The notes below the pieces were generated by a model. The model did not search any database. It was not told the origin of the DNA and was given only the letters and a program-made list of their open reading frames with translations. Of a stretch of 64,000 bases of DNA, positions 22,820 to 34,323 are shown piece by piece. The stretch is from Paramacrobiotus metropolitanus (taxonomy: Eukaryota; Tardigrada; Eutardigrada; Parachela; Macrobiotidae): positions 434,001 to 498,000 of the forward strand of contig NW_026570247.1 of NCBI RefSeq assembly GCF_019649055.1, in the 5' to 3' direction. Positions within the stretch are counted from its first letter, which is position 1. Every line of letters starts with the position of its first letter. A program made the translations under genes and the position numbers.

Positions 22820-24569
22820 CTAGAACAAGTAAAATATCTCTTCTAGCTCTGTAGAACAGCCGACAGTTCCTAAAACAGAAGCCGCGTTTCCGCGCTGGAT
22901 TTCCACACTAATACGTTGCCACAGGAAATCGGTAGCTCGCGGTTCCCCTGTTTGTTCTGTGATACGTCGGCCAATTTCACTGATGAACTGACGGGTGCTA
23001 ACGCCGCAACTTCCCGTAGTTTCGAAAGCCACAGGCTGGAAAAAATAACGATCAGTCAGCTCCGCATAGTTGCTCCGCTTTCGATCTTCTGCATCTTCCG
23101 CTGCCGATCCTGCCGCTACAGATGACCCGGCAATGTAAGACATGGCGAATGTGTCGCAAACCGTCACATCCCATATCAAGGGCTGGCCATTTTTCCAAGG
23201 AAACAGTGATAGTCCATCAGGCCGCTTTCCATTCGATCTACTTAAGCCAGGAGGCTCCAAGATTGCCGGCACCTTTGCTGATCCCAGGCCGCGTTGAATC
23301 ACGCTATTTAAACTCGCATGTCGCCTGTACCTTCCCTGACTTTTTAAGCATGACAAACCATGCAAGCCGCGAGCATCGACTATTTCCCCACAACGGCATT
23401 TATGCTCCTTGCAAATCTGTGCCCCCATACGTAAAGCAACAGCGATCCGTAGACCAGCGTCGTCTAGCAGTGTACCAAGGCTAGCAACCGGCAATGCAAA
23501 CAACCACGCACTGGCGTCCCTAGAAGCAGCCAACAGACGAGCAGAGGTAATAACGTCGGCGTTCTTTTTAAGGCTTCCAGTTTAGCGGCAGTCAGCATGT
23601 CCGACCACAAACGTTGTCTGCACCGATCTTCCATCGCAGGAGCAGCTTTTCCCGTGCTTTCTTCCCAGCGTACTTCAACGTCTGACCGGTCGTCGGGGCA
23701 ATCTTCAGGCACAATAGTGCATACCAATTCGTCAGTGGAATACAGCGAGGAGAGATAAGCCGGTGTTGCAATTTCCTCTGCTTTAGGCAATCCCAAACCC
23801 CCAGACTTCACCGGTAAGGAGGCCTGGGCGTATGAGCTCTCATCCATTTTAACATTCGTTATTTCTTCGGCTTTGGACCTAATAGCGTGATCAAACTCCT
23901 TTAGCTTCTCGGGATATTTATGACACGGGGCCGATCGTAGGGTGTACATAAGGCGCGGGAGTGAAAGACTGTTTCGCAGCAAAAATAGCCCCTGCTGTGC
24001 CGGTAAAACACCCAAAGAATCGGTTAACTTTTTGATCTGGCTAATCTTACTGTCCAGGCAACGGCCGATTGACCAGTCAGTGAGGGGAGCACCGAGCAAA
24101 TCCAGTGTTTCAGCAGTTAATCTTTGAATGCCCTGTGCAACTGCAGCAAAACGGTCGTAGATGCTCTGCTGTTCCGCTTCAGACCCGCCATAAACGTACA
24201 GTTCACACTTGGCAAAGTTGAGTTCCAGGCCAATTCTTGACGCGTCATCACGTACTCGGGTGAAGTCGTTTAAAACTACTTCGGGGTCTCCCCTGCCGTC
24301 CCATCGTCCAGGAACCAGGCGTTGAGTTCGCACTGGAGGTTTCTTGACAGCTTGTTAGAAGCGAGGCAAAACAGCAACGGGCCAAGCGGATCGCCCTGCT
24401 GCACTCCATGGGATGACGGCATCGTAGTTTCACCGCAGAACAAAGTAGAAGAATTTCTGTAACACTGAGAAACAAAATGAAAGTACTGCGGTAATTTCTC
24501 AGCAGCCTGTTCCAGGACTACATCACGCCGAACAGTGTTGAAAGCGTTTCGAAAATCGAGCTTCAACAA
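22820..24569 (-). mobile_element. 5'-truncated, frameshifted R2-like LINE nested in the TIR element
   Basis: Three overlapping minus-strand frames make one degraded pol. 24569-24276 has RT motifs L-D-F-R-N-A-F-N-T-V, G-V-Q-Q-G-D-P-L-G-P-L-L-F and F-L-D-D (usual F-A-D-D). 24333-23464 has the thumb with S-G-G-L-G-L-P. 23533-22820 has the CCHC finger (C-R-C-G...H-G-L-S-C) and R-P-D-G...W-D-V-T endonuclease motif. It belongs to the same family as 5340-6433 but is not identical. The RT fingers and N-terminus are missing. Confidence 0.85.
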
Positions 24570-26793
24570 AACAGTAGGGCTGGCTGGGTGAGCTCGTACT
24601 GCGTTTGATTGTTTACTGGGTTTGATTGTAGCTGTTTTAAATATTAACTTGTATTTGAATGCACGTTCAGTTTTTCACGTTTTTTACGCTTTGTAATAAA
24701 ACCGTGAAATGTAGCTGAGGTCTTTGTCATCCGATACGGTACGACTATCTGGTCAGCATAATTACGGCTGACTACCACTTCCGTTCTGCTAGAGCGGCAT
24801 AAGTTGAAGACCACGTAAACACCGGTTACACTTAAAAATAGCCGGGCGAATAGTCTTTTGGCTTCTCGCCCGGAGTCCCGGGCGAATAGCCATTTCGTAA
24901 ACTTAAATCGCCAGAAATTGCTGTGCCTTTTAATGATTCTCCGATTTTGGGCAGGGAAGTCAACGATGCTCTTAAGAAAAAATCGGGGCGTACTGGGTCA
25001 GGTCTCGATGGATTAGGATACGGAGTTTTCAAAAATTTCCTTGTATTACATAATTTTTTAGCGGCTATGTACAATAAAATCATCTCTTCCGCTTCTCCAC
25101 CAGCTTCCTGGAAAGTCGGTCGCACTATTCTTCTATATAAAGCCGGTGACGCTAGTAATTGCTGTAACTATCGTCCGATTACCCTTACGAGCTGCTGCGC
25201 AAAAATTTTGCATACTGTGATTTCGAACCGTACTCTTTCTTTCGTGCAGAAAAAAAATATTATTGATGTTTCTGTGCAGAAGGGTTTCATTGAGTGCATG
25301 AACGGCTGTGAGCAACATGCGCTTAAATTGCAACATATCATAGAAAAACAGCGCAAACTTAAGCGCGCTTTGCATGTTGCGTGGCTCGATATTGCGAATG
25401 CCTACAGCTCAGTAAGACATGAATTACTGAAAGAAGCCCTCTCTCGATACGGAATCAGCGCGTCCTACATGAATTATTTTTTAGCCTATTACGATGGCTT
25501 AACTGTTAAAGTGCAAAACAATGATTTTATTACTGATCCCATCCCTTTTAAAGTTGGCCTATTTCAAGGAGACTCAATAAGCTGTATGCATTTTCTGTTA
25601 TGTTTTAACCCGGTGCTGCAATACTTGAAGATTAATAATAAAGCCGGCATTGAAATCGATAACGTGAAAGTAGTAGCCCTCGCTTTTGCCGATGATTTGA
25701 CTTTGATAACAAACAATAAGCGTTCCATGAATAAACTCTTACGCGAAGTTAATACTCGAATGGTAAATATGGGCCTTCATCTGAAAGTTTCGAAATGCAG
25801 ATCCTTTTCCTTGAAAAGTGGTACTGCTTCTGATTGTGAATTTTTTGTTAATGGAATCGCTGTGCCTAACATCAAAACAGAACCAATGAAATTACCTTGG
25901 TTCTTATGTTTTTTCAAATAACCAGCGTTGCAACGCTCATAAAAGTATTCATAATTGCTTAATGGATTTGCTTTTGAAAACCGATCAACTGTCTTTGCGT
26001 GACGAATACAAGCTGTGGATTTATAATAATTATGTCGTTCAGTCTGTCTGCTTCCTGTTAACTGTGCATGACCTAACCACGACTGCAGTAGATAATTTAC
26101 AAACTCTGACCAACAAGTTTTTACGTAAGTGGCTTCGCCTGCCCCTCTGTGCCAACACCGATTCTTTGTTTCTGCCGCAGGGCGCTAATTTTAAATCCAT
26201 CAAAAACATTTACCACCAAGCCAGAGGTGGTCTTATTGTTGATTGTTTGATCTCAAGTACTGACCCAGTAGTTCAGTGTGCTGCCGAAGAAGCATTACAA
26301 GCACCTGCTAATCCCATGCACCAGTTTGCCCCTGTTATCCAGTCTGCAGCCGAGACCGCGCGTGCTGCGGTTGTGGCCAGTGATGGCAGCACCGCTGCTA
26401 TTAATAAAGCCCGTACCGCAGCCAAAGAAAATGTGTCATCCCATGCTTACTCCATCCTAACACTGGAGCGTGAGCAACACGTGGCCAGTCTTGTTCAACA
26501 AGGTGCACGGTTGCGTGTTGTTAATGAGGAAGACGCCGATAATTATTGGTCTTCCATTAAATTCGATCTGCCCCGCACTACATGTTCGCTTCTCACCAAA
26601 GCACGACTTAATGTCGCCCCCTCGTTTACTAACCTTCATAAATGGGGCAAACTGGTGACTTCTAATTGTTCCTTATGTGACCATGCCGCAGGCACACCTG
26701 GCCATATACTAAACGGGTGCCCAGTCTCTTTACAATCGGCACGCTTTACTTGGAGGCACAACAGCATCGTCAGAGCAGTGGCTGATGGATTAA

Positions 26794-27736
26794 GGGGGAC
26801 TAATTTATAGCAGGAACCCGATTTTATAAATTACCGATTTTCTGAATTGTCTTTATCCTTGTAAAACAATCATTTCTCTACTTGAAACATGTAAGATATC
26901 GGAAAACGGATGAGTCGTTCAATTCTTATGCATTTTTTTGCGAAGGCTGTCATAAAAGTTACAACTGGCGCAGCTGATAATTTAACAGCGCGCGATTGAT
27001 TGTTTGTCTGTTTCCTGTCGAGCAGTCAGACAAGCGATGGCAGCTTTCCATTGTCAGCCGTCGGTCTGGTCCTGTCTGGACACTGCGGGCTGAAAGGCGC
27101 AGACACTGGACACTACAGGCACTGGACAAAGAGCAAGTGACTGTATGCGCTGCTATTTAGTTTAGCCTTCGCGATCCAGTATCGATAGACAGCCAAACAC
27201 TTTACATGCTTCTTTTGAAAAGTGCAGTTTTTTACCTTTTTTATTGTACTCCTCTCACAGAACATTAACAACCTAGAAACGCTATACACTGTTTTGTAGC
27301 CAATTCTTTCCTCTAAAAACGTAAGAGATTGGATTTTGGCGACCTGTTTCATGTTTTTGTAAAAGTGGGCTGTTAGGTCGGTAAAGTGATGAAATTGGTA
27401 CCTACGAACACTTTAAATTCAGTTTAAAATCATCTGTTTGTGGTCGCCGAAATCCGCTTCTTACCATTTTGGAACATAGTATGCTATACCAGTTAAGGCC
27501 ATTTTTGGGATGATCAGGTACTGTTTGTAAAACAAGTATATTAAAATGTATGTTTTTCAACTTTTTAAATTTTAAAGTTTAAAATGCACCATTTTAAATT
27601 TTGGTGTAGTGGATGCGATAAAGGAAAAAATATGCTATCTGATAGCACTTTCACTTATGGCGTAACTATGATCGTACAATTAGCAGTTTAGTCGAAAGTG
27701 AAGGACTTTTATGTAATTATTATAAATTAGTCCCCC
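26794..27736. mobile_element. 943-bp TTAA-flanked inverted-repeat element (piggyBac-like, non-autonomous)
   Basis: TTAA lies on each side (26790-26793, 27737-27740). The perfect 16-base terminal inverted repeat is GGGGGACTAATTTATA. There is no transposase frame. It interrupts the R2-like LINE after A-D-G-L, and collapsing one TTAA rejoins the frame. A TTAA duplication is characteristic of piggyBac transposition. Confidence 0.85.
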
Positions 27737-28280
27737 TTAATTGCGGCAATCAAAGACACCGACAAAAACACCGAAGTCTTGTGTGACTAAGCGCCTGACT
27801 CCTACTCCTCGCATTTTGACACTATTCCTGCTGACATTCTTTCAACTAACGTCTTCCCAGATATTACTGAAATTAACAAATCGTTGAAGCTTATTGATTT
27901 GGTTGAAGTAACAGTACCTTTTGAAACGGTGAGAAGCTTTCGTAACGCTGAGTCAAGGAAAAACACGCGATATGCCAGCTTTCAAAACGATCTTGCAGGA
28001 TTAGGTTGGACAGTAAAGCAACATCATATTGCTGTGGGATCTTTGGGAATGATCCCCAGGAGCACCAGCCATAATTTAACGTGTTTGCTAAAACAGATCT
28101 CTGGTTCTAATTCAAGCACTTCTTCTTTAATTTGTAAGAAAATGGCTAAGATTGCTGTATGCTGTAGTTTTGCAATTTAATAAGCGATCTGATAAACTGT
28201 GGCTTCCACCTGGTCCAGCTAAGCTTTTTACCGTTTAATAAGTGCATAATAAATTTAATACTTAATTAATCATAACTAAT

Positions 28281-29149
28281 AAAAATTTGATTTTTTTTCG
28301 AAAACTTACTGGAGTCAAATTTCTAGTACCGTACAAAGGTCTGATAGTTAAATCTGGAAAATGTTGATGTTTTCATAACTTTTTGTGAAATTTTTATGTT
28401 TGGGTTTTGCATCCAAAATAAATCGTTTATAGTGATATTAACTGGTTTGCGAAAGCTTAATCGTATCAACCGCGAGTCGAAGTCAGGTATAGTTTCTGCA
28501 TCCACCATGATCTAAATCTCGACTACTCGCTCTCTCTCTGCACTGCATCTCTCTCGTTTTCACGATGACTCTTTTCCTGCTGAGATTTCACTTTACCCTC
28601 TGTCATTAAGGTTGTACAATGCGACATGCCAGCCCTCCTTCAATATGAATGCATGAGTTTATGTTCCATAAGAAAATGTTCATTTTGTATGTGGTTGGTG
28701 TGTGTTGCATTGTAGCTTGCCATACATCCCGCATAATTTGTATTGTGATTGTCTTTTCTTACTCTTAACATCTATAATCTCTGTCTTATATACTGTACAT
28801 TCTTATAGAAAATACCAAAAAAAAGATTCATGTGAAAAGTAGAGGAGAGCAAGCGGTCTTTTTACCTTATTGTTGCTTCCGTTGCATAAGTTTTGTTTAC
28901 AAAACTTTAAAAAAGAATAGGTTATGCGTGCCTTTTCCCCTAATTTGTAATAGGGGTTTTTTGCCGCATAACAGCGAACGGAACTCAATAAAGGTTGCTA
29001 TATATAAAACTGGCCGTTGGAACAGCATAGACCGAGACACAAACGGTTAGGTATATACATCATAAACATAAACATAAGGCTTGATCACAAAAACATAAAC
29101 ATAAAGCCGAACTTCATAAAATCTATATTGCATACTGTATTCGCTCGCA
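28281..29149. other. Intergenic, A/T-rich
   Basis: No gene is recognised. It contains a short CTCTCTCTCT tract near 28530 and repeated CATAAACATAAA near 29060-29105. Confidence 0.4.
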
Positions 29150-29225
29150 CATCTTGAACCACAGAGTGAAGTGTACGGGAAAAAAACGTACTCAATATAC
29201 ACACGCTAACGGGGTAAAATGCACG
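29150..29225 (+). repeat. Decayed single arm of the 562-bp inverted-repeat element
   Basis: ACCACAGAGTG...TACGGGAAAA...ATATACACACGCT resembles the left arm at 8525-8585. The matching right arm is not seen nearby. Confidence 0.45.
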
Positions 29226-29394
29226 GTTACAAATTACGAATAATTTTACTTCTGGATTTCTTTCTAAATTTATTTCATAAATCACTCTGATAAACCGTAA
29301 GTATCGTGCTGAGCATTCATTAGTAAAATACCGCTCGTGTACTGAATCAAAAGTAGCTATATAAAGATTTTCTTCTTTCGCTTAGATGACTGCA

Positions 29395-29560
29395 AAGCTT
29401 CCGCTACAGTTACCGCCTCGACAACAACAACTACGACACCAACAACCACAACAACTACAATGGCAACCACAAGTACAACAACAACTACCACCACTAGTAC
29501 TAGGACGACAACCACAACACCAACAACTACTACATCAACTACAACGTCGTTATCATCGAA
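29395..29560. repeat. CAA/CAC-type simple repeat
   Basis: A compound ACA/ACC/ACT trinucleotide tract. All three plus frames and the complementary Val-rich frame are open because of composition. A Thr-rich reading continues to 29723 with I-I-S-D-A-L-L-S-T-A, but no splice or start support is seen. Confidence 0.75.
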
Positions 29561-29723
29561 GGTTATCGGCATTGGGCGTACTCCAGCCACAAACGAACGT
29601 ATCATGTACAGAGTGGGGCGTAGTGGGTCGTGGTATGAAACCAAGCGAACCCATAAATCTATAATTAGCGATGCTTTGCTCAGTACGGCACGTACTGTTT
29701 CAGTTCTGAGAAACCATCTATAA

Positions 29724-30199
29724 ACATCCTTTGCTCATCTTAATAATTATTATCATTAATTGTCGCATTCGAGATAACGCGTACAAGATTCTTGTTATCA
29801 GTTAAGCAACTGTTTACCACCGATAACAAATGTGCTCGTTTCAGACAGCGCAGGCGGCAGGTGCATCACACGACAGAGAAACCGTTGAAGATGAGCAAAT
29901 CCAAAGGAAAACTTTCAAGTTTCTGTTTCTAATAATTAATATACAACTTCGAAAATTAAAGTGGAAAACACTATCAATACATTATTAAACGTTCAAGCTT
30001 TAAACTATCTTTATACTATACATTATATAGTATAAATTTCCCGGTTACTTAATAATCACGTTATTTTGTACTTTATGTTTATGTGATACAGTAATTTTAT
30101 GAGAAGTATTCTCAGCAGCTCGGTGAAGAAAGCAGCGAGACCGGGTCAAGATGCCAGCGCTCTGTCCTGTAACCCGGTCACACTGCCGTTGAAGACAAC
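29724..30199. other. Intergenic, nothing recognised
   Basis: A/T-rich sequence upstream of the conserved promoter block; no gene or repeat recognised. Confidence 0.4.
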
Positions 30200-30330
30200 T
30201 ACACTAAGCGCGCTCTGCAGTCTGCAGTCTGTTCCTTCGACTGACCCAAATAAAAAGCTTCACTTTTAGCTCACTCACCCATCGCCCTACTCAAGGCGCT
30301 TCACTGTATTATATACAGTGAATTGTGTTG
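30200..30330 (+). promoter_or_regulatory. Conserved upstream region of the intact subtype A gene
   Basis: It contains GCGCTCTGCAGTCTGCAG, CCCAAATAAAAAGCTTC (30245-30261) and then a palindromic CACTGTATTATATACAGTG (30303-30321) that includes a TATA-like core. The first two motifs recur upstream of other subtype A copies. Confidence 0.45.
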
Positions 30331-30558
30331 TATGAAATACAATAAAGCTCCTGGAGAACCGCATTGGCTCACCATTAAACCTCTCACTCAACTTTCAGCC
30401 ATTTAAACAGAAATGCGACGACGACGTTGTTTTATGTACCTGCACGCATATAGCCAGTGACGTTCACCATAAAAGCGTTAATTTCGCTGTTTCGCTGGCT
30501 TTTCATCGACTTTGAATACTCGAGCAGTGTAAAACGTGAAACCCGCGCGAACACGACC

Positions 30559-32558
30559 ATGGCTCCCGGAGCAGCATTGCCGCCATTTCGGCGGATGCTA
30601 CCGGCGGCTGATGGGCGTTCCTTGGGCTATCAGAATACGGTGGTGGTGCGGAGCGCTAGGGACGCCGATAATTATTTTCTTGGCTACATTCATGACATCT
30701 CCGACGACGGCAAATATATTCTGGTTGACTTTGACTCGAAACTGGTGGATGCTTGCTGGATGGAGGCCAGCAGTGTGTGGCTAGCGCAGTTTTTGGGCAA
30801 TGTACCTGAAGACTATCGCTGGAACAATGAAATGTCGCGGCAGGTGGCGCTGCGCGATGTAGACAACGGGCCTTTCCGCTTCCGAACGGCGGCATTTCAG
30901 TACAGCATCGGTGACAACTATAACAAAATTTATTTCGTCACGACGGCTCCCGCGGCGGATGGCTGCTGGCTGGGCTTTGGTAGCGAGGCGAGCGTTGAAG
31001 TGGTCGACCGTTGCCAGGTCATCACGGAACTACCGCCGGTCGCCACACCCAGCGCCAGCGCCACCGATGGCTTCCATTACGCTAAGCACGTTATTCCGTT
31101 TCCCGGCACGCTGTCTGTCCTCCTAACAGCCGCTAATCGGGACCGTCTCGTCCAGTGTTTTCGTGATGCCTTGAATGGTCATGCGTCGCTAAAGGGGATG
31201 ACGGACAGCTGTCGTTTCCACTTGCGTATTGGAACGGACAGCTGCACCTTCATCGTGTTGAGCGCCCCGACGGAGGTTATGCCGGCGGAATGGACACGAA
31301 CCACTTTACTGCAGGTGCTGCAACAGTATTGCGCACATCAGGCGGGAGAAACCCCCGAAATGACGATTCCGGCGGTGACGGAGCAATGGTGTCCTAACGG
31401 CAAGGACGGAGACTGGTGCGAGGATGCCGGAAAGTGTAAGCGAAATACCTAACCGTTGAGTAGTAACACACTTAACTCGTTGTCTCCCTAACATTAGCAG
31501 TTTCTTCGTCGGCCGATCTCGAAGGTACCGACTTCGGTCATCTGCCACCTTCGCTCTGGACTGCCGTCGTCCTTCACCTGGACCTCCACACGCCAGCCAT
31601 TGCCAAAAGGTCAGTAGTTCGTCGTTGGGCAGAGGAACGACGGAATACATTAACCGTTAACTCTTCGCAGAGTGTGCGCACTGTGGCAGCAGATCCTCAG
31701 CGACCCGCGCAACACACAGCACATCGTCTTCCGCTGCCAGTCCTGCAGCCACGGCGCAGTCCGCTGCCGCAGCCAACGCGACCGCGCCGCGCTGATGTTG
31801 TTAACCCGCTCCCTCACCGCCGCCACGAAAAGCCTGACGATCAGTCAGCCCCGCGAGCACTGCCAGGTCTCCTCCGTCTGCTTCGACTTGTTCTGGGCCT
31901 TGAGGCCCCGCCTACCGCTGCTCATTCTGCGCGACTACGGGCTGGTCGGCGGCGTGGAGCTTCCCTCTTTTACGGACATCCAAATATCGCGCTACTACGC
32001 CCAGCGTATCATCATCCGCAACTGGAAGCTGTGCAATCTCTTCGGCTGCACGATGCATCGGCTGTTCTCTGCGCCGTTCCAGCCTAACGCCAAGATCCCG
32101 CCGGGCAACCGGACACTGACGTTGGCCGTCGAACGCCTCGAATTCACACTAGAAAATGTGGCGTTCCCTGGCGACACGGACGACGACGCCATGTTCTGCC
32201 GTTTCATGTGGGCCGTTGACGCCGCGTGTCCGCCGGTCGGCGATGACCTTTATGAAACAGTGGCGCAGGTGCACCGGGGTTGGGTGCGCAGTGGGCTCTA
32301 TCCTGATCAGTGGGAAAGGATCCGGGAATATCTCGATCTGTGAGTCGTCGAAATCGAAATGCACAGAGCTGACTGTGAGATACGCGCGTGTTATTCCTGT
32401 GTTTTTAATTAATCTGTGGTGCGATTGTTAGGTTCAGCCCGTTTCGTGGCGATGGGACAGCACGCCGGTGGAAAAACGTGGACCTGTTGACGGTGGACGT
32501 GCGGCAGCTGAGCAAACTGGCGGTGCTGGGCATCAGCGAAGTCTTCGCAAGGCGATAG
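30559..32558 (+). CDS. F-box family gene, subtype A, intact (593 codons)
   Basis: Exons are 30559-31435, 31501-31609, 31671-32339 and 32432-32558; the sum is divisible by three, with phases 1, 2, 2 and introns of 65, 61 and 92 bases. The start ATGGCT at 30559 aligns with the ATGGCC starts of the other A copies. Exon 1: A-L-P-P-F-R-R-M-L, G-Y-Q-N-T-V-V-V, F-L-G-Y-I-H-D-I-S-D-D, V-D-F-D-S-K; then a second block with A-L-R-D and C-R-F-H-L-R-I-G-T-D. Exon 2: F-box L-P-P-S-L-W-T-A-V-V-L-H-L-D-L, joined by R-V-C-A-L-W-Q-Q-I-L. Exon 3 ends I-R-E-Y-L-D-L; exon 4 reads F-S-P-F-R-G-D-G-T to F-A-R-R. It is the best reference for the subtype. Role inferred: SCF adaptor; the N-terminal Tudor-like block may bind a ligand or substrate. 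Confidence 0.88.
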
Positions 32559-33583
32559 ACACGCGGTCACCTAGATTCGCTCCCCGCTTTCTTCGCTTAA
32601 ACTGTCGACGTTTCGTTTATGTCTTAGGGCATGTCAAATACTAGAAAAATCCACTAATGTTTTGCGGGCACTGCGCGACCGAACGGAAGTAGAACTTCAA
32701 TGGTTCACCCAACTTTTCTTGCCCGTTTCAATATTAGGAAGTGTCCGGGCCAGAATGTTTACTCAGATCGTTTTGCAGATTAGTTCGTTAGCAGTAGGAC
32801 TGTTGTTTTTCTTTTTTATATTATTTCTTGTGTTTTGGTGGGTATATGGTATTTTTAACCAAATTGTTTTGTGAAAGCCCTCCAACCCGGACACACACTG
32901 CTTCACTCCAGCAACGGTTCTCGTACGGTTTTCTGGCTGGTCGCAAGCGTTCAAATTCCGCAGTGGGTGTCTTGCATGTTCTCTGGACCGATAATCTACA
33001 AAATTTCTGTTCTACAATATTTTCGGCATATTCTAGCTTGGTAATGTTGCCAAACGATTTGGCTTTAGAACCGTTTGTGTACGCAATAACTGGTTGGGGA
33101 GTTAGTTATCACTCAAACTTTTACTCCGAGAGGGAGTCAGTTAGTTAGTTTTAAAAGCCATAACTCACCTATGGATGACTATAGGAAAAACTCCATAAAG
33201 TTTAAATGCATTTAGGTGTACCAAAAGTCTCACTACGGGCCGTTCTTTTTTAATTTTACATAAGAAGCTTTTACATAAGGATGAAGATCGTTCTCACATC
33301 GATCCATTGTTCTAGCGAGCTTTCAAATAAGAAAGCGATTTTTAAAAACTGTAAAACTTATGTGGCGCAGTGGACCTTGATATTTTTGTTCATTTCTAGT
33401 TTTCCATGCACTCTGACAAGACCTGTCCATATTTCGGCATTTGGTAAGAAATGTGTTTAAATTTTTCGAAGTTTTCTTACAGTCATAATTTCAAAAGCGG
33501 AAATTGCGTAAAATATGGTTTTTCCGACAATGTATTCAGAACATTTGGCTACACAGTGCATGAAACAATAATGCAAAAAGGTG
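32559..33583. other. Intergenic
   Basis: No gene is recognised; T-rich stretches occur near 32800-32870. The region separates the intact A gene from the miniature LTR element. Confidence 0.4.
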
Positions 33584-33630
33584 TCTAAGCAGGGCGCAAT
33601 CCGAGGGAAACCGAGAAACGGCTGAAAAAG

Positions 33631-33700
33631 GCGCCGATGGGGAATCGAACCCCGGCTACGTCGTTAGATCAGCGTAGGCAATACCATTGCACCACGGCGC
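33631..33700 (-). repeat. tRNA-like Pol III unit inside the 3' LTR
   Basis: Minus strand: GCGCCG...CGGCGC acceptor-like ends, A box TGGTGCAATGG and B box GGTTCGATTCC. The anticodon arm CTACG...CGTAG encloses about 12 bases, so a functional isotype cannot be assigned. Confidence 0.65.
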
Positions 33701-33992
33701 AATACGTTGAAATCCTTTGAAAGACTTTATCGCTGTACGTGAGCCGCTTCTCCGCGCACACCCCCTTTGCAGCTTTCGCTACGTCCTCGTAGCATGATGA
33801 AGCGATCCTTCAAGCGGCGGCTCAGGCTCACCGCATCATCCATTCATTTTATCGTTTTATTCGTTTTTGCTCTGTTCCTCCCGTTCGAGGTTAGCACACC
33901 AGTCTCATAGGCGAAGTGGACGTACCGAACCACGCTCTGCTACCATCTAAGCAGGGCGCAATCCGAGGGAAACCGAGAAACGGCTGAAAAAG

Positions 33993-34063
33993 GCGCCGAT
34001 GGGGGAATCGAACCCCGGCTACGTCGTTAGATCCGCGTAGGCAATACCATTGCACCACGGCGC
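33993..34063 (-). repeat. tRNA-like Pol III unit inside the 5' LTR
   Basis: Same unit as in the partner LTR, with one extra base in the T arm. It has A box TGGTGCAATGG and B box GGTTCGATTCC on the minus strand. Confidence 0.65.
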
Positions 34064-34323
34064 AATACGTTGAAATATTTTGAGACTTTATCGCTGTACA
34101 GCCTGTACGTAAGCCGTTTCTCCGCTCACAGGTGTTAAGGACTGCGAAAGCGAAAATGTACATGCATGCACCGACTCACAGTAGCAGAGAGTTTTCTCAT
34201 TATTGCCGTTTTTTCATCAGACGGTAAACCAGTCTGGTACTCCCGTGCCAATGCCGTTTCCGTTGATTTCCGTTTCACTAATCCATAACATAATCATTTT
34301 TTAAGCTATTACGGTTCGAACAG

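Larger units (their letters stand above)
20916..24897. mobile_element. 3,982-bp TIR element with 9-bp target duplication (Mutator-like?)
   Basis: TAAACTTAA flanks both sides (20907-20915, 24898-24906). The termini share GGCTATTCGCCCGGGACTCC-type inverted repeats, with further subterminal copies of ATTCGCCCGGG and GAGAAGCCAAA on the left. Nine-base duplications and long, repeated ends are typical of Mutator-like elements; the outermost bases match imperfectly. No transposase was recognised. Inside are a Ulp1-like fragment (21440-21877), a small unknown frame (22176-22457) and a LINE fragment in reverse (22820-24569). The class assignment rests on duplication length and the Ulp1-like domain. 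Confidence 0.75.
20173..28180 (+). mobile_element. R2-like LINE split by two nested insertions
   Basis: Three pieces form one element: 20173-20915 (N-terminal region), 24898-26793 (reverse transcriptase and zinc knuckle) and 27741-28180 (endonuclease end). RT motifs are N-Y-R-P-I-T-L-T-S, L-D-I-A-N-A-Y-S-S-V, F-Q-G-D-S-I-S and A-F-A-D-D; then C-S-L-C...H-I-L-N-G-C. The end has F-P-D-I...L-I-D-L-V-E-V-T-V-P-F-E, the P-D-x(n)-D/E pattern of a restriction-like endonuclease. Removing each insertion with one copy of its target duplication leaves the frame continuous (N-K-L-K-S-P-E-I at the first, A-D-G-L-I-A-A-I-K at the second). The element also has its own decay: a one-base shift near 25890 (before the Y-L-G motif) and a TAA at 27788-27790. 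The start at 20173 is inferred from the first Met; 5' UTR limits are unknown. Confidence 0.85.
33584..34130 (-). mobile_element. Miniature LTR element (TRIM) with tRNA-like units in its LTRs, copy 1
   Basis: On the minus strand: 5' LTR 34130-33946 (185 bases), primer binding site from 33945 reading TGGTAGCAGAGCG, a non-coding internal region of 185 bases, purine tract GCAAAGGGGG (33770-33761), 3' LTR 33760-33584 (177 bases). GGTG duplicates flank it (33580-33583, 34131-34134). The LTRs start TGTG and end TTAGA. TGGTAGCAGAG is the complement of the CTCTGCTACCA 3' end of initiator tRNA-Met, the usual TRIM primer. The LTRs differ by several substitutions and an 8-base insertion in the 5' LTR, so this copy is older than the one at 47758. 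Confidence 0.88.

Noticed and set aside
29357-29644. Val-rich membrane-like protein on the minus strand
   Set aside because: It is the complement of a CAA/CAC simple repeat; composition alone explains the hydrophobic run.
33631-34063. Two clustered tRNA genes on the minus strand
   Set aside because: They lie at matching positions in two LTRs of one element, have an oversized anticodon loop and recur in the second element, so they are element parts rather than host tRNA genes.
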